This document shows, piece after piece, positions 35,097 to 45,965 of a stretch of DNA of 64,000 nucleotides. This DNA is from Rhinopomastus cyanomelas (lineage: Eukaryota > Chordata > Aves > Bucerotiformes > Rhinopomastidae): positions 145,791 to 209,790 of the forward strand of contig VXBP01001095.1 in assembly GCA_013400115.1 (NCBI GenBank). Direction: 5' to 3'. The notes under the pieces are model-generated. The model had not been told where the DNA came from. It saw only the letters and a list, made by a program, of their open reading frames with translations, and did no database searches. The translations under genes were made by a program, and so were the position numbers. Every line of letters starts with the position of its first letter. Within the stretch, counting starts at the first letter, position 1.

Positions 35097-36526
35097 GTCA
35101 GTGATTTACAGCAACAGGCAGTGGGGGGACTGTAAGATCTAGTTTTAGGCAACAAATTGAGGGCCAAACTCCAAGCAAGAGGAGATCTCGGTGTGCCTGA
35201 GCCTCCAGTGGAGTAAAAGCCAGCTGGTGAGCCAGAGGGAGATAGGATCTTCTTACAGTTCAGTCCATCACTGCATTGATGTTAGGTGATTAATCAGACT
35301 GTCTTCAGAAGATAAAATAGAGAATCTTTGTGTTCCTGCCATTAATAATTAAGAAAACACTGAAAAGACCTCAGGTCAGGCAGGAAGACCCAGCACGAGC
35401 AAGTGGCTACTGCAGAGCAGCCATTCACTGAGTGGTAAAACCCAGCAGTCCCCAGGGCAACTGTGATCAGAGCAGTGTTTTAGTAGTTCTGGTCCTTCTC
35501 CCTTCTTTCTGCCTTCTCCAGCTGAAGGCCCTTGGGTTTCTCCATCTCCAAGTCCATGGTAGAAGAGTTGGAACTGGATGATCCTGTGGTCCTTTCTAAC
35601 CCTGATTGATTCTATGACTTGGTCTAGGTGATCCTGCTGTGGCAGGGGGATTGGACTGGATGATCTTTCGAGGTCCCTTCCAATCCCTGATGATTCTATG
35701 AAGTGTTGGTCTGCTCTAGAGTGTTGCCTCAGGACCTTCTGAGCATTGGAGGAGTTGGCAGAAAATGTTTTAGTGGACAGTGCAGTGTCTGGGCTTCTCT
35801 TTTCCTTGGGGAGAGCTGTCCCCAAGCAGGGGAATCAGGAATCAGCAGCAAGTCAGAGCAATGTGGTGCAGCTCTGGTTTCCTGCACAGCGCTGCTGAAA
35901 GAGCCAAGGGGAGCTGTCCTGGAGGTTTTGGGGGTTGGGGGAGATAACTGCTGTGCTGGGGTGTGTGAGTACCCTCATCCTGTGTAGTGTGGAATAGACT
36001 TGGGTTTCATTCTCAGCACTGCTTGTGAACCAGAGCTGCTGGTTCCTGATGCCACTGGAGAGGGCTGTGAGCCCCAGTGAGGAGGGTACCCGCAGTGTGT
36101 GCGGTGCTGGCTGCTGCAGTATGAATTTGCTTGTCACAAACCACCCCATAAGGTTCCAGTAAAGGATTTTTTCTGCTGCTGTATGCCCTGTTCATCATTT
36201 TTTGTGCTGGCTGTTTCTATGATTGACCAGACTTTTCACAAGCTAATGGAACTGGCAGGCTTAGAGCTGCTCCCAGGCTGTTCTGATTTGGAGAAAACAC
36301 TGTAGTTTACCTTTACCTGACATCTTCAGAGACAGCACTGGCTTTGTCTGCTACAGTAACTGCCCTGGCAGCCGTTACTGATCGCAGCCAGAAGGCAGTG
36401 GAACGTTTGCTGTGTAAACTCAAGAACTCTTTACGACGCGGATTCTGCCCCTGTTGTCCTCTGCTCTCCTTTTGCTGGCTGAGATATTCCTGGGGTCCCC
36501 ATCTACCTTGTTCTGCTTCGTTCCAG
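35097..36526 (+). other. KDM4B: KDM4B intron, 1.4 kb
   Basis: Contains one chimeric CR1 tail (35566-35702). The rest has no recognisable repeat or exon. The acceptor tract ends TTCGTTCCAG. Confidence 0.75.
35566..35702 (+). mobile_element. Chimeric CR1 tail
   Basis: Family-A tail (GGATGATCCTGTGGTCC) joined at CTATGACTTGGTCTAGG to the family-B module. Confidence 0.87.
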
Positions 36527-36647
36527 AGTGCTTCTGCTTTTTCAAAAATGAAGATGGAGATCAAAAAGAGCCGACGTCATCCGCTGGGCAAACCACCGAC
36601 GCGCTCTCCGTTGTCGGTGGTGAAGCAGGAGACCTCCAGCGATGAGG
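36527..36647 (+). CDS. KDM4B: KDM4B exon: conserved basic MEIKKSRRHPLG linker
   Basis: 121 nt, phase 0 start, one base over at the end, donor GTGAGT. It encodes FSKMKMEIKKSRRHPLGKPP followed by TRSPLSVVKQE and SSDE. This motif is strongly conserved in the KDM4 family ahead of the PHD module and is rich in basic residues. VKQE fits the sumoylation consensus, and the SP and SSDE sites look phosphorylatable; both points are inferred from motif only. Confidence 0.96.
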
Positions 36648-39109
36648 GTGAGTGCGTGCTCTGGCACTGGGAACACTGGTTTCTCTGGTCTGAAAAACTG
36701 CTGAAGTCGTTGGTGTGACTGGATGGCCTGAAACTTTTTGCTTTACACTTAACCAGTGGGAAGGGTTCCCTCTTTGGAAACCCAGCTGGAAAGAGAATTC
36801 AGTGGTGAGAGGTGTTCCTTCTCACCTCCCACCCTTTTTTCTCTCCAGAGCAAGGCTGTGGGCAAAGTGGGGGAAAAAGGAGTTCACAGGAGATAACATC
36901 CTCAAGTGAAAGCTCCAGCCTGGATACTGGATTAAAGTGGGATCTGTTCTCCACGGAGCAAAGGGGAGGTTAATTCTGCTCTCACACATGTAGGGGAAAG
37001 CAAGTTCTAACCTTCTGGTTGACTCTTTAGTTAATGTGAAGGTTGGGACCTGACTTGGCAGATGCAGACATGAGGATGTCTCTCAGTCCTTACTGCTACA
37101 TCACTGCTTTTCTTAGCCGTGTTCCAGTCCCCACAAGTGTCCAGGGAAGAAGAAACCCCACAAAACCTCTCACTGCTGTTGTGGGGTGTCATTCACCACT
37201 TCTGGGTCCTGCCCACGTTGTGAAGGTCTCAGGGTCTAGAAGACTCAACAACATCTGCATTTCCATGCTGGGGCAGGTGCCTGAAGGATCTGGGCCCCTC
37301 AGTTCCAGAAGGACACAGAACTGCTGGAGAGAGTCCAGTACAGAGCCACAGAGATGATGAAGGGAGTGGAACCACCTCTCCTATGAGGAAAGGCTGAGGG
37401 AGCTGGGTCTCTTGAGCTTGGAGAAAAGGAGACTGAGGGGTGACCTCATTAATATTGATCAGTATGTGAAGGGTGGGTGTCAGGAGGATGGAGCCAGGCT
37501 CTGCTCAGGGGCACCCACTGATAGGACAAGGAGCTGGAACAGAGGAGGTTCCACATCAATCTCACACCCTTCTTCAGTCAAGGTGACAGAGCCCTGGAAA
37601 GGGCTGCTCAGGGGTGTTGTGGAGTCTCCTTCTCTGGAGATGTTTAAAACCCACCTGGATGTGCTCCTGTGTGACTTGATCTAGGTGATCCTGCTGTGGC
37701 AGGAGGATTGGAGTAGATGATCATTCAAGGTCCTTTCCAATCCCTAACGTTCTGTGATCTGTTTGACAGCCCCTGCTTTCCAGACTGTAATCCAAAGCAC
37801 AAAGTCTTTCCCACTCACTTTCCCTCAGACACTCTATCTGCTGATTTTAGGGAACCCCCACAGGAAGGGGCTGTCTGTGCACACAGAACTCCATGTCCTC
37901 ACTGGGGTGATGCATTTGATGTCTTGCATGTGTGCCAGGCAGACCGAAGCGCTGATGGGCAGCAGAGGCCACTTGGTGTGAGACCTTGGAACAAGCTTTG
38001 TGCTGCAGGATCCTCATCAGACAGACTCTTTGCAGTGGCTGGACTCACTGGCTGCTGCACTGGGATGGAGCTGAGACAAACCAGTAGTCTTTTCTACTTG
38101 CTTGACACATAGGAGCCACCCTGAGCCCTGTGCATCACCCTGGAATCCATTGTGGGACGAGTGTAGGTGCTGATAGGATGCAAGAAGCATTTCCTTTTCT
38201 CTCTGCCTGTCACTCTGGATTGTGATGCTGGTTTCATTGATTTCACTGGTATCACAAACCCGAGCCTGGCTCCTGCTGTGCCCTGACTAAAATGTGGAGG
38301 AACATGTGCTTTGGTTGCTGCCTCATGTCTTCAAATATTGGTTCAAGGTGTTTGATTTCTTCAAAGGGTGAGGGTTGAGCTTTGCTTTGGGAAGTTAAGA
38401 CATCTTGAAAGTCCCTGCCTGCCTACCTGAGGTTTGAATCCTGCCTGTGCCTCACGGAAGGTGCCAGCATGTTGGCCCGTGTAGCTCGAGTTCAGACTGT
38501 AGAACATGTCCTTGTAAATCTCTCTTGTTCTGAGGGCCAGCCCTGGTCCAAGAGGTGCTGAACAGAACAGGCACTCGGCTCCTGGTGTAAGCAGCATCTT
38601 CCTTTAGGAAGGAACAGAAAGAAAAGGCATTTGTTTAGTAGGTGACCCTCATCCCACACAGAAAGTCGAGCCTCCACCTCCCCACTCTATTTTACCTGAT
38701 TGTGTCGTTTCCAGTTACAGCGATTGATCACAGTTTGGCCAGACCACACTGCTGACTGGTTTGATGCTGGTATTGAAGAAAGTTCTTTGCCCAGTGGTGT
38801 AAAACCCTGAGGGCCATGGCCAGACCCAAACCAGGAACAGCTGCTTCTTTTTGGTTCCTTTTGGGACAGTTTTGACCTTGAATCCTTGGTGGGAAGGCTG
38901 AGCCAGCCTGGGATTCTATGATTTCAGGAGGTATTTGAGGCAACCACACAGGAGGAACCGTGGAGGAGTGGAAAGTTCTTCTTCACTGAACTTCTTGTGC
39001 TGTCCAGACACCAGCTGTTACCCAGCCTTGCTGCGATTTGCCTCTCCGAAGACTTTGCCTCTCCTGACTGCCCGTTGGTTTGAGCTTCATGGGTTTATTT
39101 TCTTTCTAG
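36648..39109 (+). other. KDM4B: KDM4B intron, 2.5 kb
   Basis: Contains one CR1 (37286-37758). No other feature was recognised in 36648-37285 or 37759-39109. Confidence 0.75.
37286..37758 (+). mobile_element. CR1 LINE fragment
   Basis: LSLEKRRLRGDLINI, QYVKGGCQEDGARLCSG and SPSLEMFKTHLDVLLCDLI with a small deletion near 37530, then the tail. Confidence 0.92.
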
Positions 39110-39288
39110 AAGCATTTCCATTTTCTGGAGAGGAAGACATGAGTGACCCAGAGGCTTTGAAGTCTTTACCTTCCCTCCAGTGGAAGAACAAAGCACACAA
39201 CTTCCCGGCTGAAAGGAAGTTCAACGCAGCTGCCGCCCTCAGCGAGCCCTACTGTGCTGTCTGCACCCTCTTCTACCCCTATAACCAG
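39110..39288 (+). CDS. KDM4B: KDM4B exon: start of first PHD finger
   Basis: 179 nt, acceptor TTTCTAG, donor GTAACT, ends in phase 0. It encodes PFSGEEDMSDPEAL, then LQWKNKA and ERKFNAAAA, and the first zinc-binding Cys pair of the PHD region in EPYCAVCTLFYPYNQ. The motif order matches human KDM4B exactly. A long CR1 copy (39322-40238) starts only about 34 bp after the donor. Confidence 0.97.
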
Positions 39289-39321
39289 GTAACTCCTGAC
39301 TCCACCCAGACGGATGTGTTG

Positions 39322-40238
39322 AGGGATTGGGGTGCCCTGTCAGCAGGTTTGCTGATGACACAGAGCTGGGGGGTGTCACCAACACCCCTGCAGACTGGGC
39401 TGCCATTGAGCAAGACCTGGACAGGCTGGAGAGCTGGGCAGAGAGACATTGAGTGAACTATAACAAGGGGAAGTCTAGAGTCTGGCATCTGGGCAAGAAC
39501 AACCCTAGGGACCAGTATAGGCTGGGGACTGAGCTGTTGGAGAGTAGTTTAGGAGAAAGGGACCTGGGGGTTGGTCCTGGTGGCCAGCAGGATGGCCATG
39601 AGCCAGCAGTGTGCTCTTGTGGCCAAGAGGGCCAACAGCATCCTGGGGTGGATCAGAAGGGTGGTGGTTAGCAGATCAAGAGAGGTTCTTGTCCCCCTCT
39701 ACTCTGCCCTGGTGAGACCACATCTGGAGTATTGTGTCCAGTTGTGGGCTCCTCAGTTCAAGAGGGATGTGGAGCTGCTGGAGAGAGTCCAGCGTAGGGC
39801 AATGAGGATGATGAAGGAGGTGGCGCAGCTCCCTGCTGAGGAGAGGCTGAGGGAGCTGGGTCTCTTTAGCTTGGAGAAGAGGAGACTGAGGGGTGACCTC
39901 ATGAATGTCTATAAATATTTTGGGGGGGGGTTGTCAGGAGGATGGATCCAGGCTCTGCTCAGTGTCATCTAGTGATAGGATGAGGGCCAATGAGATTGAG
40001 CTGGAATAGAGGAGGTTCCACATCAATATGAGAAGGACCTTCTTCCCAGGGAGGGTGCCAAAGCCCTGGAAGGGGCTGTCCAGGGAGGTTGTGGAGTCTC
40101 CTTCTCTGGAGATGTTCAAGACCCACCTGGATGTTCCTGTGTGACTTGGTCTAGATGATCCTGCTGTGTCAGGGGGATTGGACTGGATGATTATTCGAGG
40201 TCCCTTCCAATCCCTAATGAGTCTGTGATTCTGTAATT
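39322..40238 (+). mobile_element. Longest CR1 LINE copy in the window (917 bp)
   Basis: Begins in the RT domain (CCTGTCAGCAGGTTTGCTGA, the FADD region) and continues through QQCALVAKRANSILGWI, SREVLVPLYSALVRPHLEY, ELLERVQRRAMRMMKEV to the tail. It starts about 34 bp past a KDM4B splice donor. Frameshifts near 39450 and 39930. Confidence 0.94.
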
Positions 40239-40800
40239 ACCCTTCAGAAGACAACCCTAACAAACCTGCAAACCCAAGAAACAGGTTTGGCTTTGGCAGA
40301 GACAGCAGACAGAGCCTTTTTTATCATCTTTGCCAGCTTCTCTGGCTCCCTCAGCTTTCAGGTTTGTTTTTCAATCCCTCTCAAAGAGCTTTGCGCTGCA
40401 AACGCTGCTTCACGCGGAGGAGCGCTGCCGCGCTGGCCACGTGGTGGCCCTGCCGTAGACACGGGCCCGGGCTCCAGAATCTATGCAAACAAGCAGCAAA
40501 ATACACATTTCCCGAGCAAGCACATCCATCACTTGGCCTTTTTGGAAACGACCAATATGCTGAGGGCTGAAAGGCAAAATTTATCAGCTGAATTAGTGAT
40601 TTGCCCGGCTCCGTATTGATTTGTTCTCGCCGGCTCACGGAGCCAAACCTGGCTTTGTGTGTCCGCTAGGAATTGGTGCCTTTGCTGCAGAGATGTGTGT
40701 TGGAAGCTTTTGCTGCAGAAAGCCAAATCCACTCCCCTCCCTCAATGCAAAAAACCCTCTTGATTTATGACACGGAGCGAAAATAAAATGTCTGTTCTGA
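40239..40800. promoter_or_regulatory. Possible conserved non-coding element
   Basis: Repeat-free intronic segment with CpG cluster (40390-40470), an ATGCAAAC octamer-like site near 40483 and AT-rich blocks. Conservation not tested. Confidence 0.25.
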
Positions 40801-41192
40801 TTGCTGGATGGGGCTGTGTAATGGTTCCAAGGCAAACTGGGTACAGATGGGCTGAACTGGGCTGCTATGAGAAACCTTGAAACGTCCTTCAGGAGAAATT
40901 CGTGCAGAAAGAGCAGGGAAAGGTGCCAAAAGGATGGGAGAGGGAAGGTCTGGCTTTTATCTACACTTCCCTTCACTTTGTTTTCCTCGGTGTTTTCAGC
41001 TGCAGTTTAGGAGTTTGGCTTTTTTGCAGGAGAATACCAGGGAAAGCTCTTAATTGTTTAGATGCTTCTCTGAGCTTTCAGAATAACCTACAGATTCCAC
41101 CACAGGTCTGAGGAGGAGGAGAGAGAGGAGCCAAAAGCAAGGGTGGGGAGTCCCTGAGAGAAGACAGGATTTAAATGTCTTCATTTGTGTTG

Positions 41193-41343
41193 CAGGCGGA
41201 TTGGACTGGATGATCTTTTGAGGTCCCTTCCAATCCCTAATGATTCTATGATTCTATGACTTGGTCTAGGTGATCCTGCTGTGGCAGGGGGATTGGACTG
41301 GATGATTTTTCGAGGTCCCTTCCAATCCCTAAGGATTCTGTGG
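41193..41343 (+). mobile_element. Two tandem CR1 terminal modules
   Basis: Module, GATTCTATGATTCTATGA, junction CTTGGTCTAGG, second module. Ends about 120 bp before a KDM4B acceptor. Confidence 0.9.
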
Positions 41344-41464
41344 TTTGTGCTTGAAGGTGTCAGGGGCTGGGTGGTTGTTTTTGCAAGGGGAGAGCTCTGC
41401 CTTTAAAGTTAAAGCTGTGCTCAGGGAGGAGGCACTTCCTTACAACAGTCTTTTCTCTTTTAAG

Positions 41465-41687
41465 TCCTTACAGATGGATAAAGAAGCTGTCCCAGTCTCT
41501 GTAGGAGATGCCACCTCTTTCATCCACCTTTCCAAGTGTGGACAAAAGACCAAGCCTCTGATCCCGGAGATGTGCTTTACCTCAAGCGGAGAGAACACTG
41601 AGCCCCTTCCATCAAATTCATATATCGGAGAGGATGGAACCAGTCCCTTGATATCTTGTGCCAAATGCTGCCTGCAGGTTCATGCTA
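41465..41687 (+). CDS. KDM4B: KDM4B exon: central PHD finger
   Basis: 223 nt, phase 0 start, one base over at the end, donor GTAAGT. I place the acceptor after TTTTAAG so the exon begins with Ser-Leu-Gln, matching Ala-Leu-Gln of human KDM4B. A second AG (ACAG) 9 nt further is also in frame and would drop these three residues. The exon carries PLIPEMCFTS, GENTEPLP, SYIGEDGTSPLI and the zinc-ligand run CAKCCLQVHA of the PHD. Confidence 0.97.
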
Positions 41688-42512
41688 GTAAGTGTTTCCT
41701 CCTTCACCACCACATTTTTTGGCTCCTGAAAACCAAGGTTCTTTGTGTGTTGCCTGTAATTCCTTCTGGGCACCCTTGTGGTGCCCATCGCTGGCACCTT
41801 TTCCTCTCCTGGTGCTGATGTGTCTGAGTCCATCTTAGCCTTCCCTGATCATAAAAATACACACATCTTAGCCTTCTGCTGTTTGTGTTGAGGGCTGATC
41901 CTTCTCAGTTGTGCAAAAAGGGTCTTTCTTGGGTTGTCTTTCATTGTTCTGATAATGAAGCGGAAAGCCCCAAGCCAATCACATGCTTTTCACTCCAGCT
42001 GCTGGTCTGCAGGGTGAGGCACCGTTCTGGTGAGCGTCAGGGATTATGGAGCCGTTCCTGCGATGCATCTATTACTGTCTGTGCCACTGTCTGGAGGAAG
42101 GGCTCTTGATTACAAAAAGCAGCATATGTCTGCCTGTTGCCCTGATGGTTCTGTCTCAGAGAAGCTCTGATTAATCCTAAGACTGTACCTTCGCTGGAGA
42201 TCACGCGACATCCAGTTAGCATTTGCACTTGTACTGGGAGATGTGACGAATTGCCGTTCAGCTCTTTGGTCTTGACAGATGGGAAATCTGATTTGACTTG
42301 CATCAGCTGGAATTACTTCTGTGGTTCCAATTTCATAGCCAGCGGGTCAGCGCACAGCTCAGCATGGCTGGTTCTTGTGCACAACCAGGACGTGAGGGTT
42401 GTTTTTGTGCTGCACATCCCTGCTCGTGGTCGCTGCTGGCTAACGGGAGTGTGTGGTGCAGAGTCAGCGTGAGGATGGGCACTGCTTTCTTCATCATCTG
42501 GGACCTAAACAG

Positions 42513-42597
42513 AGATGCTGCATCTCTGGCAGGGGGATTGGACTGGATGGTCTTTCGAGGCCCCTTCCCATCCCTAATGATTCTATGATTCTATCTT
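42513..42597 (+). mobile_element. CR1 terminal module, left arm of an inverted pair
   Basis: CTGGCAGGGGGATTGGACTGG to GATTCTATGATTCTAT; its complement lies 60 nt away in the next copy. Confidence 0.88.
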
Positions 42598-42631
42598 GTA
42601 CATCCATTTGGAATCAAGAGACCAGACTATC

Positions 42632-43175
42632 ACAGAACGTTAGGGATTGGAAGGGGCCTTGAAAGATCATCCAGTCCTATCCCCCTGCCACAGCAGGATC
42701 CCCTAGATCCAGTTGCAAGGAACACATCCATGTGGGTTTTAAATGTCTCCAGGGAAGGAGACTCCACAACCCCCCTGGGCAGCCCCTTCCAGGGCTCTGT
42801 CACCCTCACCAGGAGGAAGGTCCTTCTCACATTCATATGGAACCTCCTCTGTTCCAGCTCACACCCACTGCCCCCTGTCCTATCACTGGATGACATTGAG
42901 CAGAGCCTGGCTCCATCCTCCTGACACCCACCCTTCACATATTTATAGACATGAATGAGCTCACCCCTCAGTCTCCTCCAAGCTCCCTCAAGCCTCTCCT
43001 CATCAGGGAGGTGCTCCACCTCCTTCATCATCCTCGTTGCCCTGCGCTGGACTCTCTCTAGCAGCTCCACATCCCTCTTGAACTGAGTGGCCCAGAACTG
43101 GACACAAGATTCCAGATGTGGTCTGACCAAGGCAGAGTAGAGTAGGAGGAGAACCTCTTTCGATCTGCTATCCAC
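42632..43175 (-). mobile_element. CR1 LINE fragment, right arm of an inverted pair
   Basis: The reverse strand encodes SREVLL(R/P)LYSALVRPHLES-type residues (a substitution makes it KEVLLLLYSALVRPHLES), FKRDVELLERVQRRATRMMKEVEHLPDEE and FKTHMDVFL, then the tail. Confidence 0.93.
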
Positions 43176-44410
43176 CATGTAGGGACAGAGGGGTGTGGAC
43201 AAGGTGATACTAATCCTCAGTCTTGGGGTGCAAGAGGGGTTTAGCCTTGGGGGCCGGACAGCAGTTCAGTCAAGCCTGATGTGGTCTCTAGTGTCTGTTT
43301 CCTTGCTGCTCTTTGTGCTTCCAGACTGTGATGTCCCTTTGACTTTGCTGTTATTATAGGGTTGCCGTGAGGAGGGGTGTGTTGGCTAACGTGGCAGCAC
43401 GCTGTAAAGCCAGGGGGCAGCCCTCTAGTTCTGGAGAAGTGCCCCCACCCAGCTGTGCTGGGTTATGACAACAGCAAGGACACAGAGAGTAAAAAGCTTT
43501 TGGGAAGCTTTCTGGGCTTTTGGGACGTTGCGACAAAACCCATATGAAGAGCAGCCGTTCTCAACGGGGTCTAGGGTTCAGCAAATGTCACTGCTTCTCC
43601 CCACAGACCCCACAGAACAGCTCCCTGTGGTCCTGAAGCACGAAATTGATGCCCAAATCTCGACCTGCCCTGCACCCTTCCGAGCTCCAGCTTTCAGAGC
43701 AGGCTGTCAGCTTCTCTTTCAGCCCCAGTGTTTGAGGCTCAACACTCCTGGCTGTTCCCTAGGACTGGCTTGCCTCTGCTTTCAAGATCTGCCATATGAT
43801 GAAAAGAGTCTTCAGATGTGGAAAGCAGCTGTGGATCTATATTATTGACTTTTTTTTTTGACAGAATGTTTCTCTGGCTAAGTGGGTGATTTTTATAAAT
43901 CAGGTTATTGCTGCAATCTCGCTGCTTTCGGAACAACTTCTAAATTTAATTCCTTAATTGGAGACTCTCCAGCTGAGGTTTTATGCTCAGTTTTGTTAGG
44001 ACAGGTAAAGGCCGTGGGCTGAGCTTCGTGTTGGGATGCTGGCCAGCAGCACGTGGTGTCTGCTTCTCTGCTGCTGCCTTTCTGTTCGAGCCTGTGGGAA
44101 TGTCACGTAGGTCCAGTTTGCCCCAAGTGTTTGCCAGCCAGGTCTCTGTTGTCTTCTGCAGCTTTCTTAGGGCTTTGCTTGTCCTCCTGTTTCCCTGCCT
44201 TTATAATGAGCACGACACCACTTTACTCTTTGGGTGCTGTGGGAAGGATGCAGGAGGATTTGGGGCTTGAATGTTACAGTCATCAATGCTCTGTAGAATC
44301 CGATGTTTCTCATACATCCAGAAGTTATCTGTTTAAATACTGCTGATGTGTGAGCCTCAGGTATTTAATTAACCCTTGCAGTGTTACTGGGTTTGTCCTT
44401 CCCCATAACA

Positions 44411-44540
44411 CAGAATATTAGAGATTGGAAGGAACCTCGAAAGATAGAATCATAGAATCATCAGGGATTGGAAGGGACCTTGAAAGACCATCCAGTCCAA
44501 TCCCTCTGCCGGAGCAGGACCACCTAGACCAAGTCACAAC
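44411..44540 (-). mobile_element. CR1 terminal modules (one truncated, one full)
   Basis: A truncated module ending at GAAAGATAGAATCATAG followed by a full one to GACCAAGTCACAAC. Confidence 0.85.
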
Positions 44541-44805
44541 CCAGATTTCTTCCAAGTACTCAAACATCTCCAGAAGTTGTAATTCTCACAAATTTTTGTC
44601 TTTTAGAGGAACTGAAAAATACTCTCTCGTTGGAAAAACCACCTTTATGGAGATGGCTACAAAGATTTGGGGTCCCAACTGGTTTGGCGTGGGAGTGGTA
44701 TTGGCACCACGTCTGTGCCCAGTTCTTACCTAGAGGATGAAAGTACTGCTGCCATGATCCTTGCAAAGGAGTGACAAACCATGTTGAGGGTGACCTGTGT
44801 GGGGT

Positions 44806-45056
44806 CTTCCATGGAACAGGCTGCCCAGGGGGGTTGTGGAGTCTCCTCCTCTGGAGTCATTTAAAGCCTGGACATGCTCCTGTGCGACTGGATCTAGGGG
44901 ATCCTGCTGTGGGAGGGGGATTGGACTGGATGATCCTTCGAGGTCCCTTCCAGTCCCTAATGACTGGATCTAGGGGATCCTGCTGTGGCAGGGGGATTGG
45001 ACTAGATGATCCTTCAAGATCCCTTCCAATCCCTAATGTTCTGTGACTGTGTGATT
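44806..45056 (+). mobile_element. CR1 3' end with two tandem terminal modules
   Basis: ORF2 end (WNRLPRGVVESPP-like), then two modules joined at AATGACTGGATCTAGGGGATC, a junction variant different from the usual CTTGGTCTAGG one. Confidence 0.88.
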
Positions 45057-45237
45057 TTTAGACCTGCTGGTCCCCTGTTCTGCCCTCTCCTTCCCAAAGA
45101 TGACTTCCCTTATGACTCCTGCTGAGCCTAGACTGTTGAGTGTAGTTGTTCAGACGCTTCTGAATCGGAAAATCAGCAAATCAAGACTGCAGAAACGTTA
45201 GCAAAAGGCTAAATGGAGATGACTTGGTTTCTTCCAG

Positions 45238-45314
45238 GCTGTTACGGAATACGTCCTGACTTGGTGAATGAAAGCTGGTCTTGCTCACGGTGCTCGGCCA
45301 ACGCATGGGCAGCG
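45238..45314 (+). CDS. KDM4B: KDM4B exon: end of PHD finger
   Basis: 77 nt, acceptor TTCTTCCAG, donor GTAAGC, ends in phase 0. It encodes SCYGIRPDLVNESWSCSRC and SANAWAA. The Trp two residues before the CxxC pair is the classic PHD Trp. The next intron is only 178 nt (45315-45492). Confidence 0.97.
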
Positions 45315-45492
45315 GTAAGCGTTGGTTCTCCTGGGGGCACCAGGCAACGTACTGGAGGGCTTAAGGAGATGCTTTGACAGACGTGGGTTGTGGGAGGGTG
45401 CAGCTGGCCTTTGCCTCCCAGTCATTTCTGAGAAAGATGGGCACTTCAGCAGAGCTCTCTGGTCCAGTTCTGAAGGACTCATGTTCCTACAG

Positions 45493-45548
45493 GAATGCTG
45501 CCTGTGCAATCTCAGGGGAGGAGCTCTGCAGATGACCACTGATGGGCG
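45493..45548 (+). CDS. KDM4B: KDM4B exon: start of extended PHD
   Basis: 56 nt, acceptor TTCCTACAG, donor GTAAGT, ends two bases into a codon. It encodes ECCLCNLRGGALQMTTDG(R), the Cys-rich opening of the extended PHD (C2HC plus PHD) shared by the KDM4A/B/C proteins. A degenerate 9-bp microsatellite begins about 30 bp after the donor. Confidence 0.97.
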
Positions 45549-45580
45549 GTAAGTGATGGACTTTATCTGGATCCTCTATG

Positions 45581-45901
45581 CACCTGTGATCTCTATGATC
45601 TCTATGATCTCTGTGATCTCTATGATCTCGGTGATCTCGGTGATCTGAGATCTCGTTGATCTGTGATCTCTGTGATCTGTGATCTCTGTGATCTGTGATC
45701 TGTCATCTCTGTGATCTGTCATCTCTGTGATCTCTATCATCTTTATCATGTCTATCATCTCTGTGATCTCTATCATCTCTATCATGTCTATCATCTCTGT
45801 GATCTCTATCATCTTTATCATCTCTGTCATCTCTATCACCTTTATCATCTCTATCATCTTTATAATCTCTATCATCTCTATAATCCTGTGATCTCTATGA
45901 T
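45581..45901 (+). repeat. Degenerate 9-bp microsatellite (GATCTCTAT-type)
   Basis: About 35 units of GATCTCTRT/ATCTCTATC with TTT and GTC variants. Because 9 is a multiple of three it is open in several frames on both strands. It starts just after a KDM4B donor and runs into a CR1 scrap. Confidence 0.93.
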
Positions 45902-45965
45902 TCTAATTACCTGTGAGAAGAGAGCAGCAGCTGCCTCTCTGCAACGTCCCTCGAGGTGGTTCTGA
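45902..45965 (-). mobile_element. Short CR1 internal scrap
   Basis: AATTACCTGTGAGAAGAGAGCA matches the internal part of the 22747-type family (TTGCTTGTGAGAAGAGACCA). Confidence 0.6.

Larger units (their letters stand above)
39289..41464 (+). other. KDM4B: KDM4B intron, 2.2 kb
   Basis: Contains the longest CR1 of the window (39322-40238) and a doubled CR1 tail (41193-41343) ending about 120 bp before the next exon. The segment 40239-40800 is repeat-free with CpG and AT-rich motifs, including an octamer-like ATGCAAAC near 40483, and may be a conserved non-coding element. Confidence 0.75.
41688..45237 (+). other. KDM4B: KDM4B intron, 3.5 kb
   Basis: CR1 fragments at 42513-42597 and 42632-43175 (head-on, forming a hairpin), and at 44411-44540 and 44806-45056. 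The stretches 41688-42512, 43176-44410 and 45057-45237 show no recognised feature. Confidence 0.75.

Noticed and set aside
34420..35167. Reverse-strand ORFs of 149 and 159 codons over a KDM4B exon
   Set aside because: Shadow of the Pro/Gln/Ala-rich coding exon on the other strand.
45576..45965. Long open frames rich in Ile/Met/Glu (reverse) and Tyr/His/Leu (forward)
   Set aside because: Product of a 9-bp microsatellite, a multiple of three; not a gene.
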